Part shown: positions 42,175 to 51,140 of the stretch, in pieces
Layout of the letters: each line of letters starts with the position of its first letter
Position numbering within the stretch: position 1 is the stretch's first letter
Origin: Nannocystis punicea
GTDB taxonomy: Bacteria > Myxococcota_A > Polyangia > Nannocystales > Nannocystaceae
DNA length: 64,000 bases
NCBI RefSeq assembly: GCF_026965555.1
Contig: NZ_CP114040.1
Location: 12,354,001 to 12,418,000, forward strand
Direction of reading: 5' to 3'
Translations under genes and position numbers: made by a program
The notes under the pieces: model-generated
What the model was told of the DNA's origin: nothing
What the model saw: only the letters and a program-made list of their open reading frames with translations
Databases searched by the model: none

Positions 42175-42187
42175 ATGAGTCTCTCAT
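42175..42187. promoter_or_regulatory. Inverted repeat upstream of the Crp/Fnr gene, possible operator
   Basis: ATGAG-TCT-CTCAT is a perfect 5-3-5 inverted repeat 30 bp before the regulator's start in the 199-bp divergent gap. It does not match the CRP or FNR consensus, so autoregulation is only a suggestion. Confidence 0.3.
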
Positions 42188-42344
42188 TTGGTCCGAAGTG
42201 AGTTCATCCGGGGCCGTCAGCGGTTTTGCGCGGCTGCCGCATAAGCTCCAGGACCGCCGAGTTCGCCGACTTTTTGGATGGCCCACATGTAGGACATACA
42301 CTCGCGCCAACTTACCCACCCCGCGCCAGAGAACGGAGCCACCC

Positions 42345-42773
42345 ATGGAAACCCAGCAGATCGAGAAGCGCCCCCTGCGCCTGCCCCCCCTCCCGCGGCC
42401 CGGCAAGCCTCTCTATGAGCGGCGCCGCAACCGCTTCCAGGACACCAAGTCCGCGCTGACTGCGGCGTTCGACGGTGCAGTCAACCGCGGCGAGCTCGAC
42501 CTCGTGATCGTCGCCGACGAGAGCGGCTTCGTCGTCTCCCAGAGCTCGACGGATCTCGACCTGACCATGCTCGCCGCAGTCACCCCGCTCATCGGCCGTG
42601 GCCGCGCGCGCGCCACCGTCAAGCGCGACGGCCAGGAGCGCGGCCTCAGCGTCAAGACGATCCAGGTCCTCGGCGAGACCCTCTACATCGCCTGCCTCGG
42701 CGGCAAGTTCGGCGCCCGCGAGCGCGAGCTGGCCACCAGCGCCAGCGCCGCCAAGCGGATCCTCCTCAGCTAG
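42345..42773 (+). CDS. Small roadblock/LC7-like domain protein
   Basis: 142 residues from ATG 42345 with GGAG seven bases upstream. After a basic 30-residue N terminus, the core (LDLVIVADESGFVVSQS, a helix MLAAVTPLIGRGRA, then LSVKTIQVLGETLYIACLGG) has the alternating strand-helix pattern of roadblock/LC7 proteins, as in MglB-type GTPase partners. No GTPase gene is adjacent. The assignment is by pattern only, and a simple uncharacterised alpha/beta protein is the alternative. Confidence 0.72.
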   Translation: METQQIEKRPLRLPPLPRPGKPLYERRRNRFQDTKSALTAAFDGAVNRGELDLVIVADESGFVVSQSSTDLDLTMLAAVTPLIGRGRARATVKRDGQERGLSVKTIQVLGETLYIACLGGKFGARERELATSASAAKRILLS

Positions 42774-42892
42774 CGCGACGACCGGGTGGTCTCCACCCCC
42801 TCGCTCGCGCCGCGTCGCTCGCGCCCCGGGAAACGTCGGTCGGCGCGAGGGGTGAACCGCGGAACGACTGTCCTTAAATACATGTTTTAAGC

Positions 42893-42918
42893 GACAGGGC
42901 TGAAAGGCCCTGTCCTCT
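42893..42918. terminator. Hairpin between convergent genes
   Basis: GACAGGGC-TGAAAG-GCCCTGTC (42893-42914), followed by CTCTTG, about 120 bp after the roadblock-like stop codon and 23 bp before the end of the S41 gene. Its CCTGTC arm is shared with the dispersed element family. An ACATG half-site lies just upstream (42880). Confidence 0.5.
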
Positions 42919-42936
42919 TGGACTACTCCACTTCGC

Positions 42937-44109
42937 TTACAGGGCCGAAAGCGCCGCGCGCAGCGCGGCCTCCGGCTGCGTCGTCATGTCGGCGACCGGG
43001 ACGTCCGGCTCGACGCCGACCCCGTCGATCAGCCGATCTTTCGGCGAGAAGTAGCGGGCGATCGTCAGCGTCAGCACCGACCCGTCGTCGAGGCCGATGA
43101 CGTCCTGCACTGTGCCCTTGCCGTAGCTGCGCTCGCCGATCACCTTGGCGCGTCCGTGGTCCTGCAGGGCGATCGCCAGCAGCTCCGAGGCCGAGGCCGA
43201 ACGGTGATCTTGCAGCACCACGACCTTCGTCGCGTCGTCGGTGGCCGCCTGCGTCGCTCGCTCTTCGCGGAGGATCTGCCCGCCGCGACCGCGCGTCCGC
43301 ACGAGCACGCCCTCGCCGACGAAGGTGTCGGCGATCAGCACCGCCTCGCCGACGTCGCCGCCCGGGTTGCCGCGCACGTCGAGCACCACGCCGCCGATGC
43401 CCGCGGCGCCGGCCGATCGACGCAGCTCCTTCAGGCTGTTGCGCACGCTGTCGGCGACGCCGGAGCGGAAGGCACGGATCCGCACGTGGGCGAACTTGCG
43501 GCCGCCGTGCTCGACGAGCGCCCCGCTGACGACCGGCAGCGACTGCCCCGAGAGCACCAGTCGTTGCGAGGTCGGGCCCGCGTCGCTGCGCCGCTGCACG
43601 GTGAGGTCGATCGTCTCACCTTCGCCGCCGAGCAGCAGGACGTCGACCTCGGCGCGCGACAGCATGAAGCCGATGTCCTGATCGCGAATTTTTAAAATGG
43701 AGTCGCCGGGCTGCAGGCCGATCTTCTCTGCCGGTGAGCCGGGCAACACCGCCGACACCTCGAGTCGCGCCGGTTTGCGCGAGCCGGGCTCGGCGCGCTG
43801 GAACTCGACGATCATCCCGGTGGTGCCGCCGCGGCTGCGCTGCTTGAGCAGCGCGCGCTCGTCGGCGGTGAGATAGTGACTGTGACGATCGAGGCCGCTG
43901 ACGATCCGCTTCAGCGACTCTGCCAGTACGCGGCCGGGCTCGACCGGGTCGACATAACGGTCGAGGACGGTGCGGAGCGCCTTGCCGTAGGCGTCGGTGC
44001 CGAGGCTGTTACCGGCCTGCGCGTCGGGGAGTCCCGACTGGACGCACCACATCGTCGCGGCGCCGAGCGAGAAGGCCAGGAACGAGCGCCAGCGAGACAC
44101 GAGGTTCAT
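42937..44109 (-). CDS. S41-family carboxyl-terminal processing protease (CtpA-like), second copy
   Basis: 390 residues from ATG 44109. N-terminal signal or anchor (about 8-32). PDZ-like domain (about 100-180, SAVLPGSPAEKIGLQPGDSILKI) and S41 core with intact dyad: nucleophile in RSASASELLAIALQDH and Lys in SYGKGTVQ. Related to but clearly distinct from the protease at 28307, being shorter with a minimal C terminus. Expected to be periplasmic. No deacetylase gene accompanies it. The 418-bp upstream region, transcribed in the same direction as the XRE gene, holds that gene's terminator, so it has its own promoter. Confidence 0.92.
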   Translation of the reverse strand: MNLVSRWRSFLAFSLGAATMWCVQSGLPDAQAGNSLGTDAYGKALRTVLDRYVDPVEPGRVLAESLKRIVSGLDRHSHYLTADERALLKQRSRGGTTGMIVEFQRAEPGSRKPARLEVSAVLPGSPAEKIGLQPGDSILKIRDQDIGFMLSRAEVDVLLLGGEGETIDLTVQRRSDAGPTSQRLVLSGQSLPVVSGALVEHGGRKFAHVRIRAFRSGVADSVRNSLKELRRSAGAAGIGGVVLDVRGNPGGDVGEAVLIADTFVGEGVLVRTRGRGGQILREERATQAATDDATKVVVLQDHRSASASELLAIALQDHGRAKVIGERSYGKGTVQDVIGLDDGSVLTLTIARYFSPKDRLIDGVGVEPDVPVADMTTQPEAALRAALSAL

Positions 44110-44436
44110 CGTGGCCGAAAGACGCGCGAGGGTCCAGGTTGGTTCCCGACCTCGCTTCGGCTTCGGCCCCGCGCGCGGCTGCCCGCGTCATGCGGCGTGC
44201 GGGAGGGCCGCCGGAGAGGCTGGCGCGACGGGCTGGTGGGTCAGAGGTTCGACCGCGCGACGCTGCTCCAGTAACTCGCGGAGGAGCGGGCGGGTTGTGG
44301 CGGCATCGACGAATACGCGGTTGAAAAGGGCTGGGCGAGAGCGGAGGCGCATGGTCCCGAACGTCTTGCACGTCGCGGGCCAGCGCGATGTCGAGGAGCT
44401 ACGGGGACGCGACGGGGAGCGAGGGGGAGCGACCCA

Positions 44437-44471
44437 AGAAAAAATGGCAACGGCGCTTGGGGGCCGTTGCC
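44437..44471 (-). terminator. Intrinsic terminator of the XRE-family gene
   Basis: On the minus strand GGCAACGGC pairs with GCCGTTGCC (44446-44454 with 44463-44471; 9 bp, loop of 8), followed by a T-rich run (complement of 44438-44444). It lies 57 bp after the XRE stop codon. Confidence 0.85.
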
Positions 44472-44527
44472 AACTTGCGACTCGGCCCGCGGCCTGGACC
44501 GACCGGCCGAACGAGCCGGGGTGGGAC

Positions 44528-44908
44528 TCAACCGCCTTCGAGCGTACGAGCGACCTTGACGAGGTCGCGGATCTGCTTGGGCGACAACTGGGCGGCGACC
44601 GCGTGGAGCTCGTCGAGCAGCTCGCCCTTGGGACCGCTCTTCGCCTTGGTCTTGGGCAGCAGGTCGGTCGGCTCGCAGCCGAACGCCTGAGCGAGGAGCA
44701 GCAGCGACTCGATGCGCGGAGCCTTGTAGCCGAGCTCGAGCTTGTTGACCGTGGTGACCGTCAGACCTGTCTGTTTGGCCAGCTCTTCGATCGTGAGGTG
44801 CGGCCGCCAACCGGTCTCACCCTCGCGCTTGCGGCGGGTCTTGGGCGGCGGAGTCGCGGTGCGCCACAGCCTGATCCGTCGTCCGATTTCCTGTGCAACT
44901 TCGTTCAT
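44528..44908 (-). CDS. XRE-family helix-turn-helix regulator
   Basis: 126 residues from ATG 44908 with AGGAG six bases upstream. A basic N-terminal segment (about 10-33, RRIRLWRTATPPPKTRRKRE) interrupts the usual start of the domain. The HTH follows (about 37-88: LTIEELAKQTGLTVTTVNKLELGYKAPRIESLLLLAQAFGCEPTDLL). The C-terminal 35 residues are helical and may dimerise. A single-gene transcript with its own terminator. The TonB receptor gene lies 134 bp upstream of its start on the same strand, but no regulatory link is shown by the sequence. Confidence 0.9.
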   Translation of the reverse strand: MNEVAQEIGRRIRLWRTATPPPKTRRKREGETGWRPHLTIEELAKQTGLTVTTVNKLELGYKAPRIESLLLLAQAFGCEPTDLLPKTKAKSGPKGELLDELHAVAAQLSPKQIRDLVKVARTLEGG

Positions 44909-45042
44909 CTTGAGCTCCTCGGTCGGATGTCCCGAGCCCCATCATGACACAAGTTACCTGGCGCTTCGAACAGTCCTCCGTTGCGGATGCTCACACGGGC
45001 ATGTCTCATGGGACTTGTCCTTCGGGGCTTGTTGGCCCCCGC

Positions 45043-47436
45043 CTAGAACACCCCACGAAGGCCCAGGGAGGGCAAAATGTATCTTAAGCCACGCGAGCCG
45101 CAAGCCGTGTCGCTGACGATCGAGCCTGCGCCGGACGACGCTGCGTCCGAATCTCCGTTCAACACGCACGCGATCACTTCGCTCGAATACGTCGAGTTGA
45201 GCACGTCTGCGACGAAGTGCAGGCTCCACGCGCGGAAGCGCCAGGTTCGTTCGGCGCGCAGGTCGAGCTGGAAGTAAGCGGGCAAACGACGGTTGTTGCG
45301 GTTGTACAGGAGCGCCTCAGAAGCCGTCTGATCGCCGATCTGGACGGTGTACGGACGACCTGAATGAAAGTGCAGGCGACCGCCGAAGCTCCAGCGATCG
45401 CTGATGCGATAGCCGAGCACGACGTTGACGATGTGACGCTGATCCCAGTTCGAGGGGGCGCGGCCGCCGTACTCGTACTCGCGGGTCGAGCGCGACAGCG
45501 TGTACGCGGCCCACCCGTACGCGCGTTGACCGGGCATGAGGCGCACCATCGTCTCGAGCCCGTACGACCACCCCTTGGCCGAGATCACGAGGTCGTCGAT
45601 CTCCTGCAGCTTGCCCGACGACAGCGACGCGAGGTCGTAGTCCTGCAGGTTCGACAGCCGACCGAGGTAGACGTCCTGCGTGATCGCCAGCTTGTTGCCG
45701 AGCACCAGCTCGTAGCCGACGCTGCCCTGGATGTTGCGCTGCAGGCCGCGCTCGAAGCCGAAGCTCTCGAGCCCCGGCAGCGGGACCGGGAAGCTCGGCG
45801 GCTGGTGGTAGACGCCGACGTTCTGGCGCAGCGTCCAGCGCTCGCCGACCTTCTCGCGCACGAGGATCCGCGGGTCGATGCCGAACGCGTGCGTCACGGT
45901 CCGCGCCTGCGGCAGCACCGGCGAGTGGCCGACCTGCGCGTAGAGATCGCCGCGCACGCCGGGCCGGATGTCGAACCCGCCCTTGCGCCACAGCAGCTCG
46001 GCGTACACGCCGGTGGCCGAGACCACGCGGTCGCTGAACAGCTGCGTCAGGCTCTCGAGCTTCCACCCGTCGCCCGCCATCGCCTGCGTCGCGCCGCGGA
46101 AGATCTGCACCTCCTGGTCGATGCCCGCCCCGAACTCCGCGTTGCCGCTCTCGCCGATCGGCACGCGCACGTCGACGCGCGGCGCGATGAGCCACTCGTT
46201 GCTGCGCGTGCGCGACAGGCCGGTGCGGTCGAGGCCGAGGCCGAGGCTGTAGGTCGCGACGCCGCCGCGCGGCAGCTCGTGGCGGATCTTCTGCACCAAC
46301 CGATAGAACTCGAAGCGCACGAACGGGGTCGGGTTGGACTTCTCGCCCAGCTCGTCGAAGCTGCCGAGCGCGAACGCGGTGTAGGTCGCGCGCTTGCCGA
46401 GCGCGTGATCGAAGCGGGCCTGGTAGTCCCAGAAGCGCAGCTTGAGGTTGGCCTGCACCAGCGTCAGCACCCCCGCGGTGTAGCTGTAGCGGCCCGCGAA
46501 CGTCAGCGACCCGCGCGCCGGCCCGCGCCGGCACGCCTCGCGCTTGGCTCGACCTGTCTTCTTGGACCTGGCCTTCGCGCGCTGTTCTCGGAGACATGCC
46601 CGATCGTACTCGTAGTTGAGCGGGATCTCGACCAGGCCGCCGGCGTCGGTGAGGCGGACGTCGAACTCGCCGTAGGCGCGGTCGCGTCGGGCCGCGCGCG
46701 TGCGGCCCTCGATGATGCCGCTGGCGTAGCGCCCGAGCCGCACCGGCGCGCCGCTGGCGTAGAAGTCGACCTGATCGATGAAGTACGGGTGGATGACGGA
46801 CGGCCCGAGCGCGACGTGGAACAGGATCGGCACGCGCACGCCGTCGAGGTAGTAGCCGGTGTTGCCGGGCGCCGCGCCGCGGACCACCACGTACGGCAAG
46901 AAGCCCGCCAGCTGCGACACGCCGGGCAGGCTGCCGACCACGCGGAACGGATCGCCGAAGGTCCCGGGCACCGCGCGGAGCTCCTCGTCGCGCAGCGTCG
47001 TGCTCGACACCGCCACCTCGCGCTGCTGCCGGACCACCGTGCGGTACTTGTTGCCGGCGACGTCCGGCGCGAGGCGGTACTCGTAGACGAGATCCTGGCG
47101 ATCTTCGAGCTTAATACTTACGGACAGGTCCTGAAAGCCAGCCGCGCGGATCAACAGCTTGTGCTCGCCAGGCGGCAACCACAGCTCGAAGTCGCCGGTC
47201 TTGTCGGTCTCGGCCGAGTTCTCGTCGCCGAGCAGACGCGCGCCGGCCACCGGGTCGCGGCTGCCGTAGACCATCACCCGCCCGCGCAGCCGCGCTCGCC
47301 CGAGCGGACTCGCCGGAGGGGACGTCGCCGCGGGCGTGTCTGTCTGTCTCGCCGCGGCGCCGCTCGCCGGCGCCTCGCTCGACGCGCTCGCCGGCGCCGA
47401 CGTCAGCGCGAGCGCGAGGAGGAGGGCGAGCACCAC
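45043..47436 (-). CDS. TonB-dependent receptor-like outer membrane protein with carboxypeptidase-like N domain
   Basis: 797 residues from GTG 47436. Signal peptide (about 1-19), a carboxypeptidase-regulatory-like domain (about 48-125), a plug domain (about 140-240, AVPGTFGDPFRVVGSLPGV, YVVVRGAAPGNTGYYLDGV), then a beta-barrel ending in a terminal Phe. No classical TonB box is evident before the domain. The ligand is unknown. At about residues 280-300 the barrel contains a Lys/Arg-rich stretch (CLREQRAKARSKKTGRAKRE) encoded by two palindromic elements (46553-46598), which looks like an in-frame insertion into an extracellular or periplasmic loop. Confidence 0.87.
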   Translation of the reverse strand: MVLALLLALALTSAPASASSEAPASGAAARQTDTPAATSPPASPLGRARLRGRVMVYGSRDPVAGARLLGDENSAETDKTGDFELWLPPGEHKLLIRAAGFQDLSVSIKLEDRQDLVYEYRLAPDVAGNKYRTVVRQQREVAVSSTTLRDEELRAVPGTFGDPFRVVGSLPGVSQLAGFLPYVVVRGAAPGNTGYYLDGVRVPILFHVALGPSVIHPYFIDQVDFYASGAPVRLGRYASGIIEGRTRAARRDRAYGEFDVRLTDAGGLVEIPLNYEYDRACLREQRAKARSKKTGRAKREACRRGPARGSLTFAGRYSYTAGVLTLVQANLKLRFWDYQARFDHALGKRATYTAFALGSFDELGEKSNPTPFVRFEFYRLVQKIRHELPRGGVATYSLGLGLDRTGLSRTRSNEWLIAPRVDVRVPIGESGNAEFGAGIDQEVQIFRGATQAMAGDGWKLESLTQLFSDRVVSATGVYAELLWRKGGFDIRPGVRGDLYAQVGHSPVLPQARTVTHAFGIDPRILVREKVGERWTLRQNVGVYHQPPSFPVPLPGLESFGFERGLQRNIQGSVGYELVLGNKLAITQDVYLGRLSNLQDYDLASLSSGKLQEIDDLVISAKGWSYGLETMVRLMPGQRAYGWAAYTLSRSTREYEYGGRAPSNWDQRHIVNVVLGYRISDRWSFGGRLHFHSGRPYTVQIGDQTASEALLYNRNNRRLPAYFQLDLRAERTWRFRAWSLHFVADVLNSTYSSEVIACVLNGDSDAASSGAGSIVSDTACGSRGLRYILPSLGLRGVF
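46553..46598. repeat. Two palindromic elements inserted in the TonB-receptor gene
   Basis: CCTGTCTTCTTGGACCTGG (46553-46571) and CTGTTCTCGGAGACATG (46582-46598), both degenerate, separated by 10 bp. They encode residues about 280-295, a highly basic run that contrasts with the neighbouring beta-strand sequence. Confidence 0.65.
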
Positions 47437-47536
47437 GCGAGCAGGATATCGAAGTCCGCCGCGCGGAGGTCGCGAATGCGCGCGAGCTCGCCGTTGCCTT
47501 CGGCTCGGCTACCCGCGAGCACCACGCGATCGCAGC

Positions 47537-47950
47537 TCACGCTCCGTCGCGACGCGACGAGGCCCGCCGAGCGCCCGGCAGGCGAGCATCCTCGGCGCTC
47601 GACGGCCCTCGGCCTGTCGACGCCGGCTCCCGACGCGCGGGCGCTTCGACCGGCGGAGCGGAGCGGACGGCGGCCTGCGACGGCCGGGGCAGCGATCGGC
47701 GACGCTCGGCCGGCGACTCTTTCGTACTCGTCGCGCGCGTCGGCGCCTCGACGTACTCGCCGAAGATCCGCTGCTTCATGTCCTCGAGCATCGGCGAGAT
47801 CCGCCCGCGCGTCCCGTCGAGCAGTTCCTTCGCCTGCGGGGTCTCGCCGATCCGGTCGACGTGCTCCGACAGCGTGTAGGCGCCGAGCTTGACGGTGCAG
47901 CTCGCCCACAGGATCGCCACCAGGAACACGAGGCTGAGCAGGGTGCGCAT
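47537..47950 (-). CDS. Uncharacterised small exported protein
   Basis: 137 residues from ATG 47950. N-terminal hydrophobic segment (about 3-20, LLSLVFLVAILWASCTV) is a signal or anchor; a Cys at residue 18 could be a non-canonical lipobox. Residues 25-70 are helical (AYTLSEHVDRIGETPQAKELLDGTRG), and the C-terminal half is Arg/Pro/Ala-rich and probably disordered. I do not recognise the family. Same direction as ProC upstream and the TonB receptor downstream. Confidence 0.65.
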   Translation of the reverse strand: MRTLLSLVFLVAILWASCTVKLGAYTLSEHVDRIGETPQAKELLDGTRGRISPMLEDMKQRIFGEYVEAPTRATSTKESPAERRRSLPRPSQAAVRSAPPVEAPARREPASTGRGPSSAEDARLPGARRASSRRDGA

Positions 47951-48058
47951 GAGGCCGGGCGCGCGGTCCGCCCGAGGCGCGCGCGCGCGATCTTCGAGCC
48001 CGCGGAGGCGCGAGGCAAATTTTCGACCGGCGACGACAGGCGGACCCGAGCCGCGCCG

Positions 48059-48892
48059 TCACTTCTCGGCCGAGCTGTCGCGTCCGAGCTCGCTGGCGAC
48101 CTTGGCGGCCTCCTGGATCGTCCGCGCGAGGACGGAGCGGATCCTGCCGTCCTCCATGGTCAAGATGCCGGCGATCGTGCAGCCGGCGGGAGTGGTGACC
48201 TGGTCCTTGAGGGCGGCCGGGTGGAAGCCGGTCGACAGCACCATGCGCGCCGCGCCCTGGAACACCTGCGCGGCCATCTGCAGCGCCACCTGGCGCGGCA
48301 GGCCCATCATCACCCCGCCGTCGGCCATCGCCTCGATCATCACGTAGACGAAGGCCGGGCCGCTGGCGCCGAGGCTGGTCACCGCGTCCATCAACTTGTC
48401 CTCGACCTCGAGGCACAGGCCCACGGTGTCGAACAACTTCTTGGCCAGCGCGACCTCGACGTCGCCGGCTCGCTGGCCGCGCGCGAGCACGGTCATGCCC
48501 TGTCCGATGAGACATGGCGTATTGGGCATGGCCCGAATGACAGGGCTCTCGGGCAACCAGGCCTGCAGCTGGGCGAGGGTGACGCCGGCGGCGATGCTGA
48601 TGACCGGCTTGTCGGCGAGCGCGGCGCGGACCCCCTCTTCGTGGAGCACCTTGCTGACGCGCTGGGGCTTGACCGCGATCAGCACGGCGTCGGCCTCGCC
48701 GATGGCGTGGAGGTTGTCGGTGGAGATCCGGACACCGTGGCGCTGGCGGACGGCCTCGGCGGCCTCGTGCCGGCGGGTGGTCGCCACGATCTGCGTCGGC
48801 GCCAGCAGCCCCGCGCGCAGCAGGCCGGCGACGATCGCCTCGCCCATGGTCCCGCAACCGATGATCGCCAGAGTACGCCCTGCCAGCAGCAT
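48059..48892 (-). CDS. proC: Pyrroline-5-carboxylate reductase
   Basis: 277 residues from ATG 48892. The N-terminal Rossmann domain has IIGCGTMGEAIVAGL (NADPH site), followed by AVKPQ and the conserved VIRAMPNTPCLIGQG block. The C-terminal dimer domain carries GASGPAFVYVMIEAMADGGV and the substrate-binding QVTTPAGCTIAG motif. It reduces pyrroline-5-carboxylate to proline, the last step of proline synthesis. The frame is open for another 148 codons upstream but that part is antisense to the Cys-rich gene and is rejected. Degenerate palindromic elements are read in frame near 48497-48516. Confidence 0.95.
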   Translation of the reverse strand: MLLAGRTLAIIGCGTMGEAIVAGLLRAGLLAPTQIVATTRRHEAAEAVRQRHGVRISTDNLHAIGEADAVLIAVKPQRVSKVLHEEGVRAALADKPVISIAAGVTLAQLQAWLPESPVIRAMPNTPCLIGQGMTVLARGQRAGDVEVALAKKLFDTVGLCLEVEDKLMDAVTSLGASGPAFVYVMIEAMADGGVMMGLPRQVALQMAAQVFQGAARMVLSTGFHPAALKDQVTTPAGCTIAGILTMEDGRIRSVLARTIQEAAKVASELGRDSSAEK

Positions 48893-48927
48893 GCGCGGGC
48901 GCTTACCACAGGCCGCGGGCCCGCGCC

Positions 48928-49626
48928 TCAAAACGGGCGGGCGGGCTGGTACACCCACGACACTGCGACCAGGTCGCGTTCGACGGGCTCGCCCGGCTCG
49001 CGGCTCGGTTCGGCGTCTTCGACCCACGGATCGACGTCGTCCTCGACCTCGACCGCAGCAGGCTCGAACGAGAAGGCCGCCTCGAAGGGCGCGGAGATCG
49101 CCGCCGGCATCTCCTTCGGGATGTCGAACCCGCGAGGCGGCCAGACCCCGCGCCCGATCGCGGCGATCTCCGTCAACAGGCTGCCGCCGGCGATCGCCTC
49201 CTCGAGCCGCCGCTTGAGCGCCTGCACCGCCGGGAAGTAGTCTTTGCGCGAGTAGCGCTGGTTGAGCACACAGAATTCCTCGTTCTTCAGGCCCACGCAG
49301 GCGAAGCACTGGGTGCAGCCGGTGCAGTCGACGCACAGGACGAGGTACTGCGAATCCTCACAACCTTCGCAGAATTCGAGGTGGCCCGAACGGACGCACG
49401 AGCGGCTCATGCGCGAGCGGGTGCAAGCGCGGCAGTCGTGGCACAGCTCGCAGTTGCTGCAGTCGTTGCAGCGGACGCACTGGACGCAGAAGCGGCAGCG
49501 GTTGCAATCGAGGCAGCCGTCGCAACGGAGGTTGCCTTCGCCGGCGCGGCTCGGTGCGATCCCGGCGCGGTGGGCGTCGAGGAGCCCACGGAACTGGGCC
49601 AGCAGTTCGTCGAGGGTCGGATGCAC
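48928..49626 (-). CDS. Cys-rich protein with a cysteine at every third residue
   Basis: 232 residues from GTG 49626. Residues 35-68 contain twelve cysteines spaced exactly three apart (CDGCLDCNRCRFC...), and at least nine more follow to about residue 145 with looser spacing (CEGC, CVDCTGCTQCFAC). The C-terminal 90 residues are acidic and free of Cys. There is no signal peptide, so it is presumably cytoplasmic, where such an array would suit metal or iron-sulfur binding. I do not recognise a characterised family. Divergent from a lipoprotein gene that is also Cys-rich, 48 bp away. Confidence 0.8.
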   Translation of the reverse strand: MHPTLDELLAQFRGLLDAHRAGIAPSRAGEGNLRCDGCLDCNRCRFCVQCVRCNDCSNCELCHDCRACTRSRMSRSCVRSGHLEFCEGCEDSQYLVLCVDCTGCTQCFACVGLKNEEFCVLNQRYSRKDYFPAVQALKRRLEEAIAGGSLLTEIAAIGRGVWPPRGFDIPKEMPAAISAPFEAAFSFEPAAVEVEDDVDPWVEDAEPSREPGEPVERDLVAVSWVYQPARPF

Positions 49627-49695
49627 GGCCTACGAGGGTGCCACGGATCGCGGCGTGACCCAAAGTAGAGGGCCGTGTATGCTCCGCGCGCGTCC

Positions 49696-50307
49696 ATGGC
49701 CCCCAGCCGCCTCCTGATCGTCGTTGCGCTGCTCGCGCAAGCCCTCGCGCTCGGCGCCTGTCAGCGAAAGATCGGCAGCGCGTGCCGTGTGAGCACCGAT
49801 TGCAGCTTCCGCGGCGAGCGAATCTGCGACCTCTCGTACCTCACCGACAGCAACGGCAACCCCGACCCCAACGGCAAGGGCGAGTGCACGATCGAGGGCT
49901 GCACACCCGGCTCGTGCCCAAAAGAGGGCGCCTGCATTCAGGTCTTCAACACCGAGTTCCTGAGCGTGGCGTGCGATCCCGACTGCGAAGATCGCCGCCC
50001 GGTCGGCGCGGGCGACAACCTCTCGCCCGACGACCCGCAGTACAAGTGCCGCGAGCTCGACGACCCGACGATCTACAACCGCTGCACCGACCAGGAGCTG
50101 TGCTTGCCCGAGGGTCTGTGCGCCGACCTCCTGAGCGCGCGGATCTCCTGCCGCAAGGAGTGCAACAGCGACCGCGGCTGCCGCGACGGCTACGAGTGCC
50201 GCGAGACCGGCAGCAACGGCGTCTACGTCGCCTTCTCGCCGACCAACCCCGACTCGCTGCCGATCGAGAAGATCTGCATGCCGATCGAGCTCAAGGCCGG
50301 CGAGTAA
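49696..50307 (+). CDS. Cys-rich putative lipoprotein
   Basis: 203 residues from ATG 49696; GTG 49675 in frame is an alternative. The signal ends in lipobox LALGAC. The mature part has about 20 cysteines in short clusters (CRVSTDC, CTIEGCTPGSCPKEGACI, CRKECNSDRGCRDGYEC), resembling disulfide-rich extracellular repeats of myxobacterial surface proteins. It would be tethered to a membrane outside the cytoplasm. Function unknown. Confidence 0.8.
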   Translation: MAPSRLLIVVALLAQALALGACQRKIGSACRVSTDCSFRGERICDLSYLTDSNGNPDPNGKGECTIEGCTPGSCPKEGACIQVFNTEFLSVACDPDCEDRRPVGAGDNLSPDDPQYKCRELDDPTIYNRCTDQELCLPEGLCADLLSARISCRKECNSDRGCRDGYECRETGSNGVYVAFSPTNPDSLPIEKICMPIELKAGE

Positions 50308-50804
50308 TCTTCTCGGCCCTTCGCAGGTCCGGCCGCGCGTCGCGCCATCGCGCTTCGGCCGACGCTCCGCCGTTCGAGCCCGACGAGTGACTCAGGACGG
50401 CGCCACGGACCGATCGCTCCCGACGGTCGGTCCGCGCCGCTTACTACATGTCTTTCAGGGCAGGTTATCTGTCCTGCTGCTTGCGACCTCGGCCAGCGGC
50501 CCGCAGTCGCTCGGTGGGCTCACGATCGCGGCCTCGTCACGCATTTCGCGGTCCACGCGAGCGCGCCGCTGTCCCGCCGGCTGGCCGGTGTCCAGCCGAC
50601 GGGACACATGGCCCTTGAGTCATGTCTGAAAGTTCTTCCCTGAGATGCGAACCCCGGGCTGTCCCGCCGGCGGGCCGGGCGTCCCGCCGGCTGGCCACCC
50701 GGTGTCGGGGCCATGTCCCCAAGTACTTGAAATGCTTCGAACGGCCGCGCGGCGCTCGACTTGCTCAAGGTGCTGCATCGGCGCAACGCCGAACGGAGAC
50801 ACCC
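50308..50804. other. Non-coding stretch with palindromic elements and short duplications
   Basis: About 500 bp. Holds element copies near 50446-50475 (ACATGTCTTTCAGGGCAGG), 50598-50628 and 50711-50723. GTCCCGCCGGCTGGCC is duplicated at about 50571-50586 and 50681-50696, with a third partial copy between. No gene seen. Confidence 0.55.
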
Positions 50805-51140
50805 ATGTTCAAGCAGATCCGCAACTTCCTGTCCCTGACCACGCTCGCCGCCACGCTGTTGGCGGCCACGCCGGCCTTCGCGGCGCCCACGCTCGAGGGT
50901 CAGGTCAACCTCAACACCGCGACCGTCGAGCAGCTCGAGCTGTTGCCGGGCATCGGCCCGGCGATGGCCAAGAAGATCGTCGACTACCGCGCCAACAAGC
51001 CGTTCCAGGAGACCAACCAGATCGTCCGGATCAAGGGCATCGGGCCCAAGACCTTCGCCAAGCTCAAGCAGTACCTCGTGCTCAAGGGCGAGACGACCCT
51101 GCGCGAGGTCCCGAAGGACGAGCTGGCCACCAAGCCCTGA
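50805..51140 (+). CDS. ComEA-like helix-hairpin-helix protein
   Basis: 111 residues from ATG 50805 with GGAG seven bases upstream. Signal peptide (about 1-26, cleavage after AFA). The mature protein is a single ComEA-type tandem HhH domain: VNLNTATVEQLELLPGIGPAMAKKIV and IKGIGPKTFAKLKQYLVLKG, both with the GIGP hairpin that binds DNA backbone. Such small exported HhH proteins bind DNA outside the cytoplasm and can support natural transformation. No other competence gene is in the window, so the role is inferred from the fold. Confidence 0.88.
   Translation: MFKQIRNFLSLTTLAATLLAATPAFAAPTLEGQVNLNTATVEQLELLPGIGPAMAKKIVDYRANKPFQETNQIVRIKGIGPKTFAKLKQYLVLKGETTLREVPKDELATKP

Noticed and set aside
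48893..49336. N-terminal extension of ProC by 148 residues
   Set aside because: The extension is antisense to the Cys-rich gene, and ProC begins normally with its Rossmann motif at 48892.
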